The position numbers and the translations under genes were made by a program. The notes below the pieces were generated by a model. The model searched no databases. It was not told the DNA's origin and saw only the letters and a program-made list of their open reading frames with translations. From the NCBI GenBank assembly GCA_005787025.1, contig SYCH01000101.1, positions 1 through 5,412 on the forward strand: a stretch of 5,412 nucleotides of DNA, written 5' to 3'. This document shows, piece after piece, positions 5,405-5,412 of this stretch; the first letter of the stretch is position 1; each line of letters opens with the position of its first letter. The DNA comes from Actinomycetota bacterium. GTDB lineage: Bacteria > Actinomycetota > Acidimicrobiia > Acidimicrobiales > Ilumatobacteraceae.

Positions 5405-5412
5405 GCGCCCCC

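Overview
The window is a compact, high-GC, actinobacterial-type catabolic locus. The codons favour G or C in the third position, GTG starts are common, and the genes overlap by the 4-base GTGA motif. The protein set matches the part of the KstR2-type regulon of Mycobacterium and Rhodococcus that degrades the last two steroid rings (C and D), that is, catabolism of HIP, the bicyclic indanedione propanoate left after A/B-ring removal. Accessory genes and the regulatory region differ from the mycobacterial arrangement. A non-mycobacterial actinobacterium, for example an acidimicrobial lineage, is plausible, but this is inference because no taxonomic marker is present.

Layout. Six genes run leftward in one probable operon from a divergent intergenic region near 4564-4633. 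In order of transcription they are an EchA20-type crotonase/ring-D hydrolase (4563-3799), IpdA (3795-2893), IpdB (2896-2141), an IpdC flavin oxidoreductase (2144-1065), a MaoC-type enoyl-CoA hydratase (1048-590), and a short-chain dehydrogenase that runs off the left edge (558-1). Junctions are +3, -4, -4, +16 and +31 bases, so transcription is very probably joined and ipdA-ipdB-ipdC translation is coupled. One gene, an SDR resembling Rv3549c, is read rightward (4634-5404). The M. tuberculosis order Rv3549c < > echA20-ipdA-ipdB-ipdC (Rv3550-Rv3553) is therefore reproduced exactly, with a maoC and a second SDR added downstream.

Regulation. The short divergent region holds a perfect 7-3-7 inverted repeat (4584-4600) at the place where mycobacteria carry a KstR2 operator, but its sequence is unlike the KstR2 consensus. 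It covers the -35 element of a good leaderless promoter for the echA20-type gene. Both divergent genes have a TANNNT -10-like hexamer exactly 7 bases before a GTG start.

Function as a unit. In the published M. tuberculosis model (recalled, not checked here), IpdC and an SDR (IpdF) oxidise the bicyclic CoA thioester. EchA20 then opens ring D hydrolytically to COCHEA-CoA, and IpdAB opens the last ring to MOODA-CoA. Ordinary beta-oxidation finishes the job. The MaoC hydratase and the two SDRs could supply hydration and 3-hydroxyacyl or ring-hydroxyl oxidation steps. I see no mobile element, CRISPR array, tRNA or rRNA. The pathway is known. The less-described parts are the operator, the leaderless promoter pair, and the additional maoC-SDR tail.
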